A stretch of 64,000 nucleotides of DNA, taken from assembly GCA_008360975.2 (NCBI GenBank), contig CM039187.1:17811094-17875093 (forward strand), in the 5' to 3' direction. Numbering within the stretch: the stretch's first letter is position 1; each line of letters starts with the position of its first letter. A program made the position numbers and the translations under genes. The notes beneath the pieces were generated by a model, which had not been told where the DNA came from, searched no databases, and saw only the letters and a list, made by a program, of their open reading frames with translations. Positions 52,001 through 63,000 of the stretch are shown here, piece after piece. This DNA comes from Lichenostomus cassidix. Taxonomy: Eukaryota; Chordata; Aves; Passeriformes; Meliphagidae.

Positions 52001-55000
52001 ACTCGAAAAGCAATGTAATTCTGCTTTAAGCTGGCAAACAGAACATGGCTATGCTGAGGGAATTTGAAAATCCCTTTCTGGGTCTCCATCCATCTACAGC
52101 GAAGGGTCAGCAAATCACAAATTTGGTTCAGTTTGGCTACAAAGAGTATTGCCAGAACATAAACAAAACTATAGCTTTTCGCTCTTTTGGCTTTTTCGTC
52201 CCATTGAATAGATGGAAATTTATCAACTATGTATTTGTAAATATTTTATCTTGTTCATCCCTTCAGTTATAACACTAAAATTAGCTCTGGGTTTATTCCT
52301 TGGACATTAGGGGAGCTAGTGACTCAGCTGGATGTAATGCTGACCTGGGTATTACAAAGGGTGTGAGCTGCTCTCAGCCCGTTTTTTTCCTCAATGACCT
52401 TCTTGCCCTGTGTCAGGCTATTGTGTATGCTTGGGTTACTGATAATATCTTGACTGTATCACCTAAATAAATAACAAATCCTTCCCTTGTCCTTTTCTTT
52501 CCCTTGGGTAGAATACGGTTCTGATCTGGAACAAGACATAAAATCGGAAACACGTGGCTACTTAGAACAGATTCTGGTTTGCCTTCTTCAGGTAATGCTA
52601 GAGATGAGAAATGAGGGTATAAGGGTCTTCACATTTTTCTCTTCCTTTTTGGAGAAGACATGCAATAGGAAAGCCAGCAGAGTCATGACCGCTGGATAAA
52701 CTGCAGAGACAACCATGTCACTTGGACTGGATCTGTTTCAGCTTCCATGTGACAGAAGCAAGGAAAGCTCCCTCCCCTAGCAGCAATAAGAGAGCTGGAA
52801 ACTTACAGCCGACTGTGCTGTAGGGAGACACCTCCCTTTTGCATATGTGTAAAGCCACTGTGTTCTCCAAGGGTCTTAGAAAACAGCGTCCCTCCACTAT
52901 GATTCACCACTTTTCCAGGGTCTGTGCCTTCAATGCTGAGTGCATTTGGATGCATTTACCCTATCATATTTTTCTGAATTTTCCTGCCTGGTAGCAGAAA
53001 AACTGAGCAATTTTTTACTCTGCTTCATATGACTGATTTCAGTGCCTTTCAGTGAAGGAGTTAGCACTTGTGCTGTCTTAAATATTACTGCTTGAGTACT
53101 TTGCAGAAATAGATAGCTGATAAGATAATTGATCTTTGCTCAGAATGAATGTTCTGATCCTTATTTATGAAAGAATCTTCATGAGACAAAATGGTTACCT
53201 TTCTTTTTCTGTTTATAGGGTGAGAGGGACAATGCCACTCTCTATGTGGACACCGCCCTGGCTGCCCAGGATGCAGAGGTACTCTCAAATGCTCATGATC
53301 ATTGATATGCCTGCATTTCTACCTTCTTGAACTTCAGAGTGCTTCAGTGAGCAGCACAGTCCGGGTCAGCAGAGGGTTGGAGTCTCAACAGTTTGGGATG
53401 GGGTGATCTTTAAGTAAGTAACTTGGGGTTCTTAAATTTTGCCTGCACTGCTGAGCTCGGCCATTCGAAAGAGAAGTGATGAGGCCTGGGCTTTGGCTCA
53501 GCTGTTTCTGATATGTAAAAGTGTATGGGTATTGTGGAGTGGAAGAGGAGAGAAAAGGGAAGAAACCTCAAGTGTGTTTTTGGCTGCTCCAGCTGCTGCA
53601 GGAGGGGTAGAAAGGATGGAGATAGTGGCTGCTCCAATTTGTCTAGAAGACACATTGGTTTTCATAACCAAGCATTCTAGGAGACTCTGGTTCACACAGT
53701 GGTTTAGGTTATGCCAAACCCCTTTACCCCAGCCATGCCTTTAGCCAAACTCTGTTCCTTTACCAGCTGCACACACAGAACACCTCGCTAATAATTGTGT
53801 GTTAAATTCCAGACTCTCTATGCTGCTGGAGAGAAGATCCGGGGCACTGATGAAATACAGTTCATCACCATCTTGTGCAAAAGGAGTGCCACACACTTAA
53901 TGAAAGGTATGGAGCAGAGCCCACTCTACGAAAACTACAATTCCAAACCTCTGATATCAGAAATCACCCTAGCCAAAAAGAACAGAGGGCTATAGATGAG
54001 AGATGTGGATGGTCAGAAGTACCTGAGCCTGTTTTGTAATTCCTGGTCACTCAGTAACCAAAAGCTGCCAGCAGATTTTGTGGGAGATTATGAAGATATA
54101 GTTCTGCTGAAAATCAAGTGGCTTATCCAGGAGTCTCTATACAGTGGTGGTAACTGGATAGTTGTTTTTATAAACCCAAGAAGTGAGTGAATGAGTGCCA
54201 TTCTAAATAAGTAGGAGCATGTGGTGAACAGACACATCCCCTTGGATGTGGGTTCCTCTGGGGGAAAAAAATCACTAAAAAAATAGCTGGTTATTCAGTG
54301 CTGGAGAATCACAGGGTGCAACCTGCATTTCTGCCCCAGGTCCTTTTGAGGGCATCAGAGGCTGCTGGGAGGGAAGACACTCGCCCTGCTCCAGCTAAGT
54401 GAGACCTCAACTCCCCACTGTCCGTGGAGCAGAGACCAAACCTTGTCATCTCAAGGCTTTTGAGGCATAACAGATTTTGTTATATTGGCTGAATCTAAGC
54501 ATATCAAGTACTGTGGGAATCAGCTGGACCTAAGCTGATAAATTTAGCTGGAGATAGATTAGGTAGGCCTGAGCTTTTTCAAGCTGAGGTCTTCTGAGGC
54601 TGTTTCTGTGCCCTGGAAGCCAGCTCCCCCTTGTGTTTCAAATTCACTCTCCCAAGGTCACTTAAAAATAAACAAAACAAACGAACAAAAAGAGGTGGTC
54701 TCTATAGTCTTTGCTCGTATCTGCCTTTTAAAAATTGAATTTCCTCTAGTTGTTGTCATAATGCAATCAGACTGTGGGACCTACTGTGGCACCAACCAAT
54801 TTCTTCTGTGTTACAGCAGCCTGTAGCTGTTTGCCTTTAAAACCTGAGTATAATTGTTGCAGGTTTTTGGGTTTTTTTTGTTAACAGAAAGAGTAGATCT
54901 GAGTTGAGAAGTTTGTATCCATCTGTCTATTCTGTATTCCATTTCCCCAAAGTGTCGTGAGTGCTGATGATCTTGGATGCTGAGCAAAGTTTATTAGGAT

Positions 55001-58000
55001 GTCCACTGCATTACATAGCAGTTTTCCTTCTTTGTTAGTCCTAGAAAGCTAGGAATAAAAACAGATATCTATGTTTCTGAGACTTGGAGTATCCAAAGTG
55101 TGAAAGGCAAGCAATGACACTGTTACTGAGCTTTTGTTAATGTGGGAACTCAAATATCTCAGTATCTGCACCTGTGTTTTGCTTATCTTTTCTCAGTTGT
55201 TTGGTTTTTTTAATTGTGGTTGAAATAATACGTTTTCCCAAATGGTGTTGTCATCATTTTAAAGTCCATGGGCTCTGAACTGCATAGTCCTAGATTTAAG
55301 CTGATTTTATTTTGGCTCCTGAAGCTAATGACATCAACAACCACAAGACCAAAGGTGTGCCTAACTTCGTTGTCTGCTTTATTTCTGTGGTTAAAGACGG
55401 AGATGAAGGGGCAGATTTCCAAATGAACTTGAGGTGACTGAAATTACATTTTCAAATGAAGTCAGGGAATTAAGAACCATTAATGGTTTAGCTTTTTCTA
55501 AATGTTAACATCTATCTTTGTAGCTGATTTCTGATATTGACTAAAGCCTCCTGAAGCTGGTGCCAATGTGGCCATTGCTTTTGCAGGATTTGTATGTTCA
55601 TATTGCCACACATAAGTAATGCCTGTAAATACTGGGCACAAAATGCCTTGGAGGTTACTTGGTGAAAAATTAAAGTTCTTTGTGTTTCAAACAGTGTTTG
55701 AAGAATACCAGAAACTGGCTGGTAAGAGCATAGAAGACTCTATCAAGAGTGAAACTCGTGGTTCAGTTGAGGATGCCATGCTGACTATTGGTAAGAGTGG
55801 TGACTTTCCCTTTCCTTTGTCAGAGTCTACTGCCTTTTTTTCTGCAATACTTGACTCTTATTAGATGGATCTGCTTTATAAAGGTATCTGGAAGGAAATA
55901 AAGGGTGCCTCTTGGGTAAGATAAACTCAGATTCCAGGAGCACACTGAATTAATGGAAAGCATGTTGAATCTCAGTCACATGCTGCCCTGGACTGGAATT
56001 ACCATTGATTCTTACTGAGTCTTTTTGTATGCCTAGTGAAATGTACCAGGAATATCCATTCCTACTTTGCAGAGAGGCTGTACCATGCTTTAAAGGTAAG
56101 ACTCTTCATTGCAACACACTTGTTTTCATATAAACTTAACTTGTAACCTGGCTTCCACCAATTCAAACTAGAAGAGCCAAGGGTTTGGTGAAATTCAGCA
56201 GGTTTAGTGAAATTTTTGCAAGAAATAGCAGAATCCTTTCAAACACCTTGGGTAGAAAAGTACCCTTTAAGCTCAAGATACCAAGGTGGCTTTTCTGGCT
56301 AAAGAGTCTGCAAGGATCCCAGCCCCACTTTCTGGAACACTTCTGGACAAAACTTCTGGAAGAAACTTTTCTAGGAGGTTGATTATGGTGAAGTCTTGCC
56401 CTCCATTTTAATAGACTGATAGACTGGAACACAGTTTGGTTTTTTTTTTAGGAAGCAATTTTCTCAAAGGCGGTATAAAATAAGAGCTTCAAAGGGGGAC
56501 ACATAGAGTATTTGCAGACTGTGCCCCTGTAATGCTTAACTGGTATGCAGAAGATGTAAGCTCTCCCAAACTTTTGGAAAGCTGAGATAACTTTTTTGTT
56601 ATCAATGTGATCTTAATTTTCCTGTGAGTGATTAAACAATGTTGGTTGAAGCCAAACACTGTCTGGGAGATGCTGCAGAAGGACAATATGTATTCAGTGC
56701 CAACTCCCAACTCTGTAGCATGTTTGCTTTTGCATTTGACACATGCAAAACTTGTGCACACTTCTGTGGTGGGCTTGTGGTGTTGACAGTGGCCCCTGGG
56801 AGGGGTGTGAGAGTTGGTACCCCAAAAAGAGATGCAGATATTCCACAGAATATGTGCCAAGTAGTGTTTGAAAGCTGACTCCTCCTGTCCAGGACTAGTT
56901 TGCACAGCTCATCCCTTGAACACCCCCTGACATCACAGGCTGATATATCTGTTGTTCCAGGGGGCTGGCACAGATGATGGGACTCTGATAAGGGTGATGG
57001 TTTCTCGAAGTGAAGTTGACCTAAATCTTATAAAGCCTGAATTCAAGCGCATCGCAGGAAAGACTCTCTCCAGTATGATTTTGGTAAGCAAAATCTTTAT
57101 ATGATGGCTCTTAGCCATTGCATGTATTCCTAGTCTTTCCAGCACTGTGGGATGCTTCCATGGTTGTTTGCAGTAACAATTTAATTTCTGCTATGATCAT
57201 GGCTCTCCTTCAATAGGCCTGTTAAGAGTCATGTCCTTGTGAGACATATATAGATATATACATATAGATATATATAAATAGTGCCGGGGTATTTTGCTTG
57301 CTTGTTTTATTTTTTTTTTCTTTTGCTGTTGTTTGGTTGGGGTTATTTTAGCTGCCTTATGCCAGGTGAAAGCCTGGTCTGTACTATGATGAGACAAGGT
57401 TCAGAAACTGAACCTTGTCAAGGCTTATTGCAGCATTTGAGTCTCAGCTCTGAGTGAATGTGCCTCCCCTGTTAGTGCTGAAATGCTGTTTTTTACCATT
57501 TGTCCTAAGGACTCTGGGACTTTCCTCTCCCCCTGTGCAAATGGCACAGAAACCCTGTCCTTAGCAGTCCCCATGGGAAGTCTGGTTCTGCAATGAAGGG
57601 CCTTTCTTCTAATTGACACTGTCAGTGTCTGTCATGTTGATTAATGATCAGTCTTCAAGGGTCTGTACAGAATATTCATTCCTCCTGAGAAGTGGAACTA
57701 GCTTTACACCTGTCGTCACAAAACATTCAAAGGGAGCAAATTTTTTTCAACTAGTGAACATTTTGTGTAGTGCTTCTAGACCAAAACGACCACATTTGTG
57801 GGTTTTTAAAAAATGCCATGTGTTAGGGCTAACTATAGTGCCTTTTCCCTTCCTGTAGGGAAGAGATGCTACACAAATACTCAGGGACAAAAAAATCTGA
57901 ACACAACAGGTTTGGTTGCTGTAATTTGTGCTGACTTTGTCTGTGCTGCTCTGTGGGATTGAACCCTGATCAATTGCTCACCTGCATTCCAAAGGAAAAA

Positions 58001-58271
58001 GTTGGACTTGATAAATGTTATTTCAGGTGGTAGCTACAAGCCACAATTCTCCATTCGCTTTTGATGGTGTGTCAGCTGGCAGTAACTCTGCTGAATGAAT
58101 CTTTCCAAAGTCCTTTTCCTGCATGAGCATATTCTGCTGACTGAAAAAGTCAGCACTTGGGGCACACAGAGGAACATACATACTCACCTATTTTTTAATA
58201 TTTTCTCCTGTCAGGATGACACCAGTGGCGATTACAAGACAGCCTTGCTGAATCTCTGTGGCAGTGACTGA
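40066..58271 (+). CDS. ANXA8: Annexin A8, complete, twelve coding exons
   Basis: Calcium-dependent phospholipid-binding protein with four annexin repeats, acting on the cytosolic face of membranes, including endosomes. Exons: 40066-40086, 49388-49478, 49745-49839, 50937-51050, 51794-51884, 52512-52591, 53219-53278, 53813-53906, 55695-55790, 56037-56095, 56961-57083, 58215-58271. They total 981 nt in frame, or 326 residues (human ANXA8 has 327). The N terminus MAWWKAW is diagnostic of A8. Calcium-loop motifs GLGTDE (36-41), GVGTNE (108-113), RGTDE (194-198) and GAGTDD (268-273) mark repeats I-IV. KSETRG occurs twice. The C terminus is LLNLCGSD. Intron 1 (9.3 kb) contains an antisense retrovirus. 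All boundaries are AG/GT; exon 3 and exon 7 donors are weak. No coding lesion seen. Confidence 0.95.
41807..42317 (-). repeat. 3' LTR of the retrovirus
   Basis: 511 bp, co-linear without gaps with 47261-47771. Differs at 41828, 41906, 41990, 42029, 42057, 42064, 42074, 42101, 42102, 42115, 42117, 42159 and 42168. At all of these it has T on the plus strand where the other LTR has C. Confidence 0.97.
42318..42340 (-). other. Candidate polypurine tract
   Basis: The viral strand next to the 3' LTR reads AATAAAATAAAGAGTGGATAA. It is purine-biased but interrupted by T, so a weak candidate found by position. Confidence 0.4.
42600..43299 (-). pseudogene. Retroviral integrase region, broken
   Basis: The zinc-finger CxxC reads CETC (43077-43088). 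The first catalytic Asp is intact in VDYI (42987-42989). The second reads Asn (42810-42812, in SNNET), and the catalytic Glu reads Lys (42702-42704, in KKVKQYN). All are in the frame that starts in gag. It ends close to the 3' LTR. Confidence 0.85.
43300..44336 (-). pseudogene. Retroviral connection/RNase H region, heavily mutated
   Basis: Begins [20 protein letters not shown] and WGPEQQQAF, the usual sequence after the reverse transcriptase palm. It continues in the same frame past stops at 44124, 44115 and 44070 to [13 protein letters not shown] (about 44006-44042). The plus strand here is very T-rich at the expense of C. Confidence 0.75.
44340..45190 (-). pseudogene. Retroviral reverse transcriptase region, broken
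   Basis: Recognised by [33 protein letters not shown] and, at 44592-44603, YINN where the catalytic YxDD belongs. Both aspartates read as Asn. Stops occur near 44946, at 44700, near 44680 and at 44337. The frame is unchanged from protease. Confidence 0.9.
45195..45460 (-). pseudogene. Retroviral aspartic protease region, broken
   Basis: Same frame as gag. The active-site motif reads LVNTSAQ, with Asn (45426-45428) where the catalytic Asp belongs and Ser in place of the usual Gly. A later segment, [10 protein letters not shown], fits a retropepsin C-terminal part. The region ends at a TGA at 45195. Two further TAG codons lie just upstream, between 45434 and 45537. Confidence 0.8.
45540..47201 (-). 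pseudogene. Retroviral gag-like region, broken
   Basis: First in-frame Met after the primer site is at 47199-47201. The N-terminal part is strongly hydrophobic, with segments such as [24 protein letters not shown] and, near 46817-46865, [15 protein letters not shown] lysine-rich stretch ([13 protein letters not shown] and KKKSKSKS) and helical, charged sequence follow. In-frame stops at 47001, 46434, 46122, 45789 and 45537 are each TAG or TGA where TGG is the likely ancestor. No zinc knuckle or major homology region was recognised, so gag identity rests mainly on position. Confidence 0.7.
47238..47255 (-). other. Primer binding site, tRNA-Lys (CUU) type
   Basis: The viral strand reads TGGCGCCCAACGTGGGGC five bases inside the 5' LTR, the complement of the 3' end of tRNA-Lys1,2. 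The match to the tRNA extends to 22 nt (47234-47255). Confidence 0.93.
47594..47600 (-). promoter_or_regulatory. AP-1-type site TGAGTCA in the LTR
   Basis: Exact TGAGTCA/TGACTCA heptamer just downstream (viral sense) of the duplicated U3 unit. The matching copy is at 42140-42146. Function is inferred. Confidence 0.5.
47615..47690 (-). repeat. Direct repeat in LTR U3
   Basis: gatggcccattgcctgtcat occurs at 47615-47634 and again at 47671-47690, a 56-bp period. The same pair is in the 3' LTR, except one edited base in the first unit. The arrangement looks like a duplicated retroviral enhancer. Confidence 0.85.
49388..49478 (+). CDS. ANXA8: ANXA8 exon 2
   Basis: Residues 8-37 plus the first base of Gly38; contains [18 protein letters not shown], the start of repeat I. 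Acceptor cttttag, donor gtaagt. Confidence 0.95.
49745..49839 (+). CDS. ANXA8: ANXA8 exon 3
   Basis: Residues 38-69, [15 protein letters not shown] to AQFGK, nearly identical to mammalian A8. The donor AAG|gttcta is weak. Confidence 0.94.
49840..50936 (+). other. ANXA8 intron 3
   Basis: 1.1 kb, AT-rich in its first half; nothing recognised. Confidence 0.85.
50937..51050 (+). CDS. ANXA8: ANXA8 exon 4
   Basis: Residues 70-107, [20 protein letters not shown] to DAMK; end of repeat I and start of repeat II. Strong borders. Confidence 0.96.
51051..51793 (+). other. ANXA8 intron 4
   Basis: 743 bp; nothing recognised. Confidence 0.85.
51794..51884 (+). CDS. ANXA8: ANXA8 exon 5
   Basis: Residues 108-137 plus one base, [20 protein letters not shown]; the calcium loop of repeat II. 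Donor gtgagt. Confidence 0.96.
51885..52511 (+). other. ANXA8 intron 5
   Basis: 627 bp; nothing recognised. Confidence 0.85.
52512..52591 (+). CDS. ANXA8: ANXA8 exon 6
   Basis: Residues 138-164, [16 protein letters not shown] to VCLLQ. Acceptor gggtag, donor gtaatg. Confidence 0.95.
52592..53218 (+). other. ANXA8 intron 6
   Basis: 627 bp; nothing recognised. Confidence 0.85.
53219..53278 (+). CDS. ANXA8: ANXA8 exon 7
   Basis: Residues 165-184, [20 protein letters not shown], the linker between the two halves of the annexin core. Acceptor ttatag; the donor gtactc is weak. Confidence 0.93.
53279..53812 (+). other. ANXA8 intron 7
   Basis: 534 bp; nothing recognised. Confidence 0.85.
53813..53906 (+). 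CDS. ANXA8: ANXA8 exon 8
   Basis: Residues 185-215 plus one base, [17 protein letters not shown] to THLMK; repeat III loop. Confidence 0.95.
53907..55694 (+). other. ANXA8 intron 8
   Basis: 1.8 kb; nothing recognised. Confidence 0.85.
55695..55790 (+). CDS. ANXA8: ANXA8 exon 9
   Basis: Residues 216-247 plus one base, [20 protein letters not shown] to AMLTI. Confidence 0.95.
56037..56095 (+). CDS. ANXA8: ANXA8 exon 10
   Basis: Residues 248-267, [20 protein letters not shown]. Acceptor gcctag, donor gtaaga. Confidence 0.95.
56096..56960 (+). other. ANXA8 intron 10
   Basis: 865 bp; nothing recognised. Confidence 0.85.
56961..57083 (+). CDS. ANXA8: ANXA8 exon 11
   Basis: Residues 268-308, [18 protein letters not shown] to SSMIL; repeat IV loop and following helices. 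Confidence 0.95.
57244..57280. repeat. TA-rich microsatellite-like tract
   Basis: Imperfect ATATAGATATA units over about 37 bp. Confidence 0.75.
57393..57419. repeat. Perfect hairpin, 12-bp arms, 3-nt loop
   Basis: GACAAGGTTCAG, AAA, CTGAACCTTGTC: exact inverted repeat inside an ANXA8 intron. Confidence 0.9.
58215..58271 (+). CDS. ANXA8: ANXA8 terminal exon
   Basis: Residues 309-326, [18 protein letters not shown], then TGA. DTSGDY is the conserved last annexin helix. Confidence 0.96.
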   Translation, partial: DDTSGDYKTALLNLCGSD

Positions 58272-58610
58272 CAGACTCTAAGAGGAAGATGTTGAAAAGG
58301 ATACAGAGGGAAAATTAGCAGTGACCAAGGGTCTGAAAATGTACTTGTAGAAAATCTGTCCATTGATCCAAGCGGTGGGGAAAAGAAGATCAAATTAATG
58401 GTCAAGATCTCCAAAGCTCTCTGAAGGGTGTGGATGCTTATTACACATTGAATGCTATCTATCTCCCCAACAGTTCTTCAAACACAAAAGGGAATGATGA
58501 TTTTTTTATTTCCATTTTGTTCTTTGAAGTTTTCTTTCTATCTTAACCCATTGTGAAGGATGACACTTTGATATGGAATTAAAGGTTCTTTTAAACCCGC
58601 TGCAGCTGTT
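58272..58610 (+). other. ANXA8 3' UTR
   Basis: Follows the stop codon. A variant poly(A) hexamer ATTAAA is at 58578-58583, with T-rich sequence after it, giving a UTR of about 0.33 kb. Confidence 0.65.
58578..58583 (+). promoter_or_regulatory. Candidate poly(A) signal ATTAAA
   Basis: Most common variant hexamer, 307 bp past the stop; no AATAAA lies closer. Confidence 0.6.
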
Positions 58611-59719
58611 TCACAAGTCTGAACAACCCTACCAACTTTGGGCTGCCCTGAAGCCATGCTAATTTCACTAGGACAAGCTGGTAGAGCTTGGGCCATTTGA
58701 TGCTAGCAGGATGGGTCTGGAAGGAGTCCCAGATATAAATGAGGCTTTAGGGCATGGGTCAGAACTGAGAATTTAGTGCCAGAGGCACCAGTTTAGCAGC
58801 CTTATCTACATAACTTCAGGAGGGGCTCCCCAAGGAGCAGTGAATGGCAGAGCCAAGCTGGCTGTAAGTATGTGAAAGTTGAAAGCTGAGTGCCTAATTT
58901 CCCTCTTGCTTGTCTGTTGGAGAAGACCAGCAAGTTCATGTCCTCACATCAATGTCAGACAATGGGGGAATCAACACTGGCATAGATGATTTGGTTTTGA
59001 AGAACATAGGATGTCCTGCCCTGGAGAGCAGAACTGTTTCTGCTCCTTGTGTCACAGTAACTTCTCAGCAGGCAGGGGATTCGCTCCAAAATTACCTCCA
59101 ACCCCCATGACTGCACCTACCCTGTGCTGAATGAAGCCCCAGATGTGGACAGGGATACAGAGAGAACAGTCTGAGAGCTTTGAGAAGTTTGGGTCTGCCT
59201 CAACCACTGGTTCTCCACACTTAAAGCAACTCCTTTAAATGTGCAGCTACCTAAAGCCTTTCAGTAAATGTGTTCAGTAAGGGAGTTTTTCTGATCAGAG
59301 GGGTGAAGTTTCTGGCTGAGGGGTGCTCCTTTCTCTGCGATGCGGAGATTAGCAGGAACCAGTGCCATGAGAGTGGCAAGTTCAAAAGGTCTTGGTGAGT
59401 CCAGGACAGACAAGGCACCTGGGTCAGGGTATCTACACACCTCAAGCCAACAGGAAGGGGAGGTTTCAGTCTTTGCCCCTTTATGTGCTTGTCTTTTCAG
59501 TGATACCCCAGTTCCTCACCTTGTCTCTAGGCCGACCATCAAGGTGGGGGGTTCTTCTCTCAGTTTTTGAGGGATGTGGGCCTGCTACGGACACCAAAGG
59601 CCAGGGAATCGCACATCCCTTTTGCTGGGCAAAGCCCCACTTGCTTTTTCGCAGTCACTTGTTCTAACTGACACGGATGATCAGGTTTCCCTGCTTCGTT
59701 TTGGTCTGGGGTTTTTTTG

Positions 59720-60010
59720 AAGCGGTTCGGGCCTGCTAGAGCCGGGTGGGGCTGCGGCGGTGGCGAAAGCCGAGCTTACACTCCCCTCTGCTGGGAGCTG
59801 CCTGGCTCTCGGCTCTGCTCCATGGGCCAGGCCTCCTCGGGAGCTGAGACGAACAGCAGCACTGTGGCTCCTGGGGATTTGCCCCGTTTCCCCCTTCGCT
59901 TTCTCCCACAGCCAGCGCGAAGCGGAGCCGGAGGGGTGCGTTCCCGGTGCCCTTGGGGAGCCAGCGCTGGGGCTCTCAGCCCACAGCCCTCAGCATGGCT
60001 ATGAGCTCTG
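59720..60010. other. CpG-rich patch
   Basis: CpG dinucleotides cluster (for example gctgcggcggtggcgaaagc and cagcgcgaagcggagccgg) in otherwise CpG-poor DNA. Could be a small CpG island; no transcript or protein is recognised in it. Confidence 0.5.
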
Positions 60011-63000
60011 CAGCAAGGGATTCCTCCAGCCAGAGTCGTGTGAGGAGGTTTTAGTGAATGTATGAGCTGTTCTGGTGCGTTTGGGGTATTATTTTGGAAA
60101 GGCCAAATGGTAATTTATGTCTGCCTGAGCAGGGAACCGAAGTGATTTACACTGCTGCACCCACAACACCTGCATTTCCTGAAGCTGTACAGGCAGCAAG
60201 TGAAAAGCAATCCCAGCTTTGAGGGACCTAAAATCTGACTAGAAAAGCCTGAAAGCTCATTTCGAAGGCTGAAAGCCTTCAAGCATATTTTAGTTTAGAG
60301 TCGTCTAAAGATTTCACTAAAACATTTGTGCTTATATGACCCCCGGAGCTGCCGTTTTGTTGTTATTGTTATCAGGTTACTCAGGTCAGAGGTTGGCTCT
60401 CCTTGCTGGCCTGTGCTTAGCACAGTGGGTCTGGATTAGAGCTGTTTCACTGTGATTGTGATCCCAGTTTATTAATAACAGCTTGGGAGATGTAAACTGA
60501 GTTGCCAGAGTGCTCACAGAAGATCAGTAGTAAAGCTGGAAAGGAGGAACAACCAGGGGAAGCTGATTCTATCATTGTAATTGCTGGGAAACAAAACAAT
60601 TGTAAAACATCAATGAAGATTTAATTATATATTGATTGCTGCTAAAATGTTCCCTGGGTGAACAGGTGCTTTAATAAATCAGGATCAATTCCTAAGCTGT
60701 TCTAACCAGTCTTTTCTAAGTGCAAATATTGACTTAGGGCCTTTCTATTCATTCAGAGTTTTATTAACATGATCTTATTGCACAAAAATCAAGATAAAAG
60801 CTTGGCAAGGAAAAGGTAACAGGGGCAATGTAAAAAATGCCCAGGAGTAGTGCAAGCCTTCTGCAGCCTATGTGCCAGGCTTTTTACTCCTCCTGTGCTG
60901 CAGAAAGACTTGTGTGCAGGGAGTCTCCAGGGACAGCACAAATGCCACCTTGCTGTCTTCCCCTGGTGGCTGCTCCTGCGTGCTCAGATGCAGCACACAC
61001 AGCAGGAGCTGGGCTCTCCATCAGCCTCGTGGGGTGTGGGTACTTCAGCTCTCTGCTCAACTCACACCCTGGCATACATAGGAACTATTAGCTCCAATTA
61101 TTCGTGCTGTTCCTGACACCTGGAAAACTAACAGAAGTATGTTCAGATATGCTGATGCATATACTTCGTGTTTAACCCCTCAGTTTCCATTCCAGAGAAA
61201 GCTGACCTTATATACTATTGCTTAATTCTCCCAGCAACCCGGTGCGGATGTGACCTGAAATCCAGGAGGCCAGCCACAGGCAAGCAAAGGCTCTGCTTCT
61301 TAAGAGGTGCGTCATCACTGTGAGAAGAAGAAAAGATGGTATGGGTTTGGCTTCACTTGTATTTCTATTTTGCAACAGTTTGGAGTAGTTTTGGATAAAA
61401 TATGTTTAAGTGCTCAAACTGAGGTTAAAATAACATTGTTCGTGTCAGGAAGTGGAAGAAGAGAATAGCGGGTATCTTAGTTGGGCTAAGTGAGAGATCT
61501 CTTTACCATCTCCTCATTTTTAGGAAAGGATTTCAAGGCCAGGAAATAATCTGAGAAAGATGTTCAGTCGTCCTTTTTGTCTGCAGTTTCCCTGTCAATG
61601 CTCAGAGGCAACCATGGCTGCTGTAGGCTGTTGAGATGGGGCTGGGGTGGGGCCGGTACAGAGCTTTGCCTCAGGCACCAGATCTGACACTGGGGCATCT
61701 TTGAAGCAGCCCAGACAGCACTTCTTTGCAGAGCTCAGGGTGGGGTTGCCAAAACACAAAACAGCACGGTGTGTGGCCCGGGGGAAGGGAAGGTGGATTG
61801 TCATGGATTGTCATTGCTGTCATGGATGGCTCCACTATTTTGTTCTGGGGTGGGCTGAAGGGAGGCTCGATGGGAGAGCACCCTCATTGCTGGGCAGATG
61901 GGATCCTTCCTGAATGGAAACTGCTGATTATTTTTATACTTAAATTAATAAATTAATGATAAATTAGTGTTGATTTATTAATGCCACAGTGTTTAAATAC
62001 TGCCTGCCACAGACATCCAGATGGGATAAAGGAGTGTCCTAGTGTTGTGGCTTATTGTCTGGCTATCTTGAAGCAGCCTATTTTCCTGGCAAGGTGGCCA
62101 TCTGATAATAAAATGTGCACCTTCCTCAGGGATTATTAGATGGAATCTCCTTTGCAGGGAAGATAGCAGCAAGCTGTGAGATGTTAAAATGGGACTGTGC
62201 CGAAGACCTGCCAGGCTTTCTTTCAACTCCTCCCTTGAACCCAATTGCCTGAGCTGATTCCAAAGACTCTTCACTTCTTTAGTGGCTGGGGTCAATAACT
62301 GCAGAACATCCCCATGCCTGGGATACTGCAGCAGCAAGAGATGTTTTGTTTGACACAGTGCAGCAAGCTCCTCTCCTCAGACCACATGTAAACAAGGTCA
62401 CTCCAATTCTCCATCTCTCCCATTACTGCAAACATTATTGGCCTTGTAAGTAATTGTTGTTCAGTCTTCTGGTGTCATCTGTTTGAACCCAAAGAACTCA
62501 ACCCTGAGGTTCCAAGAAATTACCAGTAGTTTTTGTTGTTCACAAAAAACTTTATGTTAGACTGCAGAAAAAACTTAATAGTTTAGGGTTTGTGTCTGAC
62601 TGTCCTCTGAGAAGACAGAAACAGCCAATCCTGAGGACCTGGGCTCCAGTCTGTTTGGAAGAAAGTATTACATGTTCAAGCTGTGTTTCTGTTTCCCCAA
62701 CATTCCTTCCTGTTACCAATCTCAGTTAGCCATGGTGGGTCAGTATCATGCCTTGGACTGCTCATGTCTGTTGGAGGCTTAGAGTTGGCATTTCTGACTG
62801 AAAGTTGCGTGCCCAGCACTTAAAAGTGTCACTGGTGTGGGAGTTTGAAGTTCACAGGGACTTTATCCCATAATACTTTGCATCCTTCCAGTTGCAAAGA
62901 AATACTTACGGTGATATTGTTCTTTGATATAGAAGTCATATGATACATCCAAGTATAGTTCTGAGAAACCTTTTCTGCATTTCTGGCTAGATAAAAGTAC

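Larger units (their letters stand above)
57084..58214 (+). other. ANXA8 intron 11
   Basis: 1.1 kb. Contains a TA-rich low-complexity stretch at 57244-57280 and a hairpin at 57393-57419. Confidence 0.85.

Noticed and set aside
59717..60065. Overlapping 95- and 101-codon frames in the CpG-rich patch
   Set aside because: Open because of GC richness; no protein family recognised.
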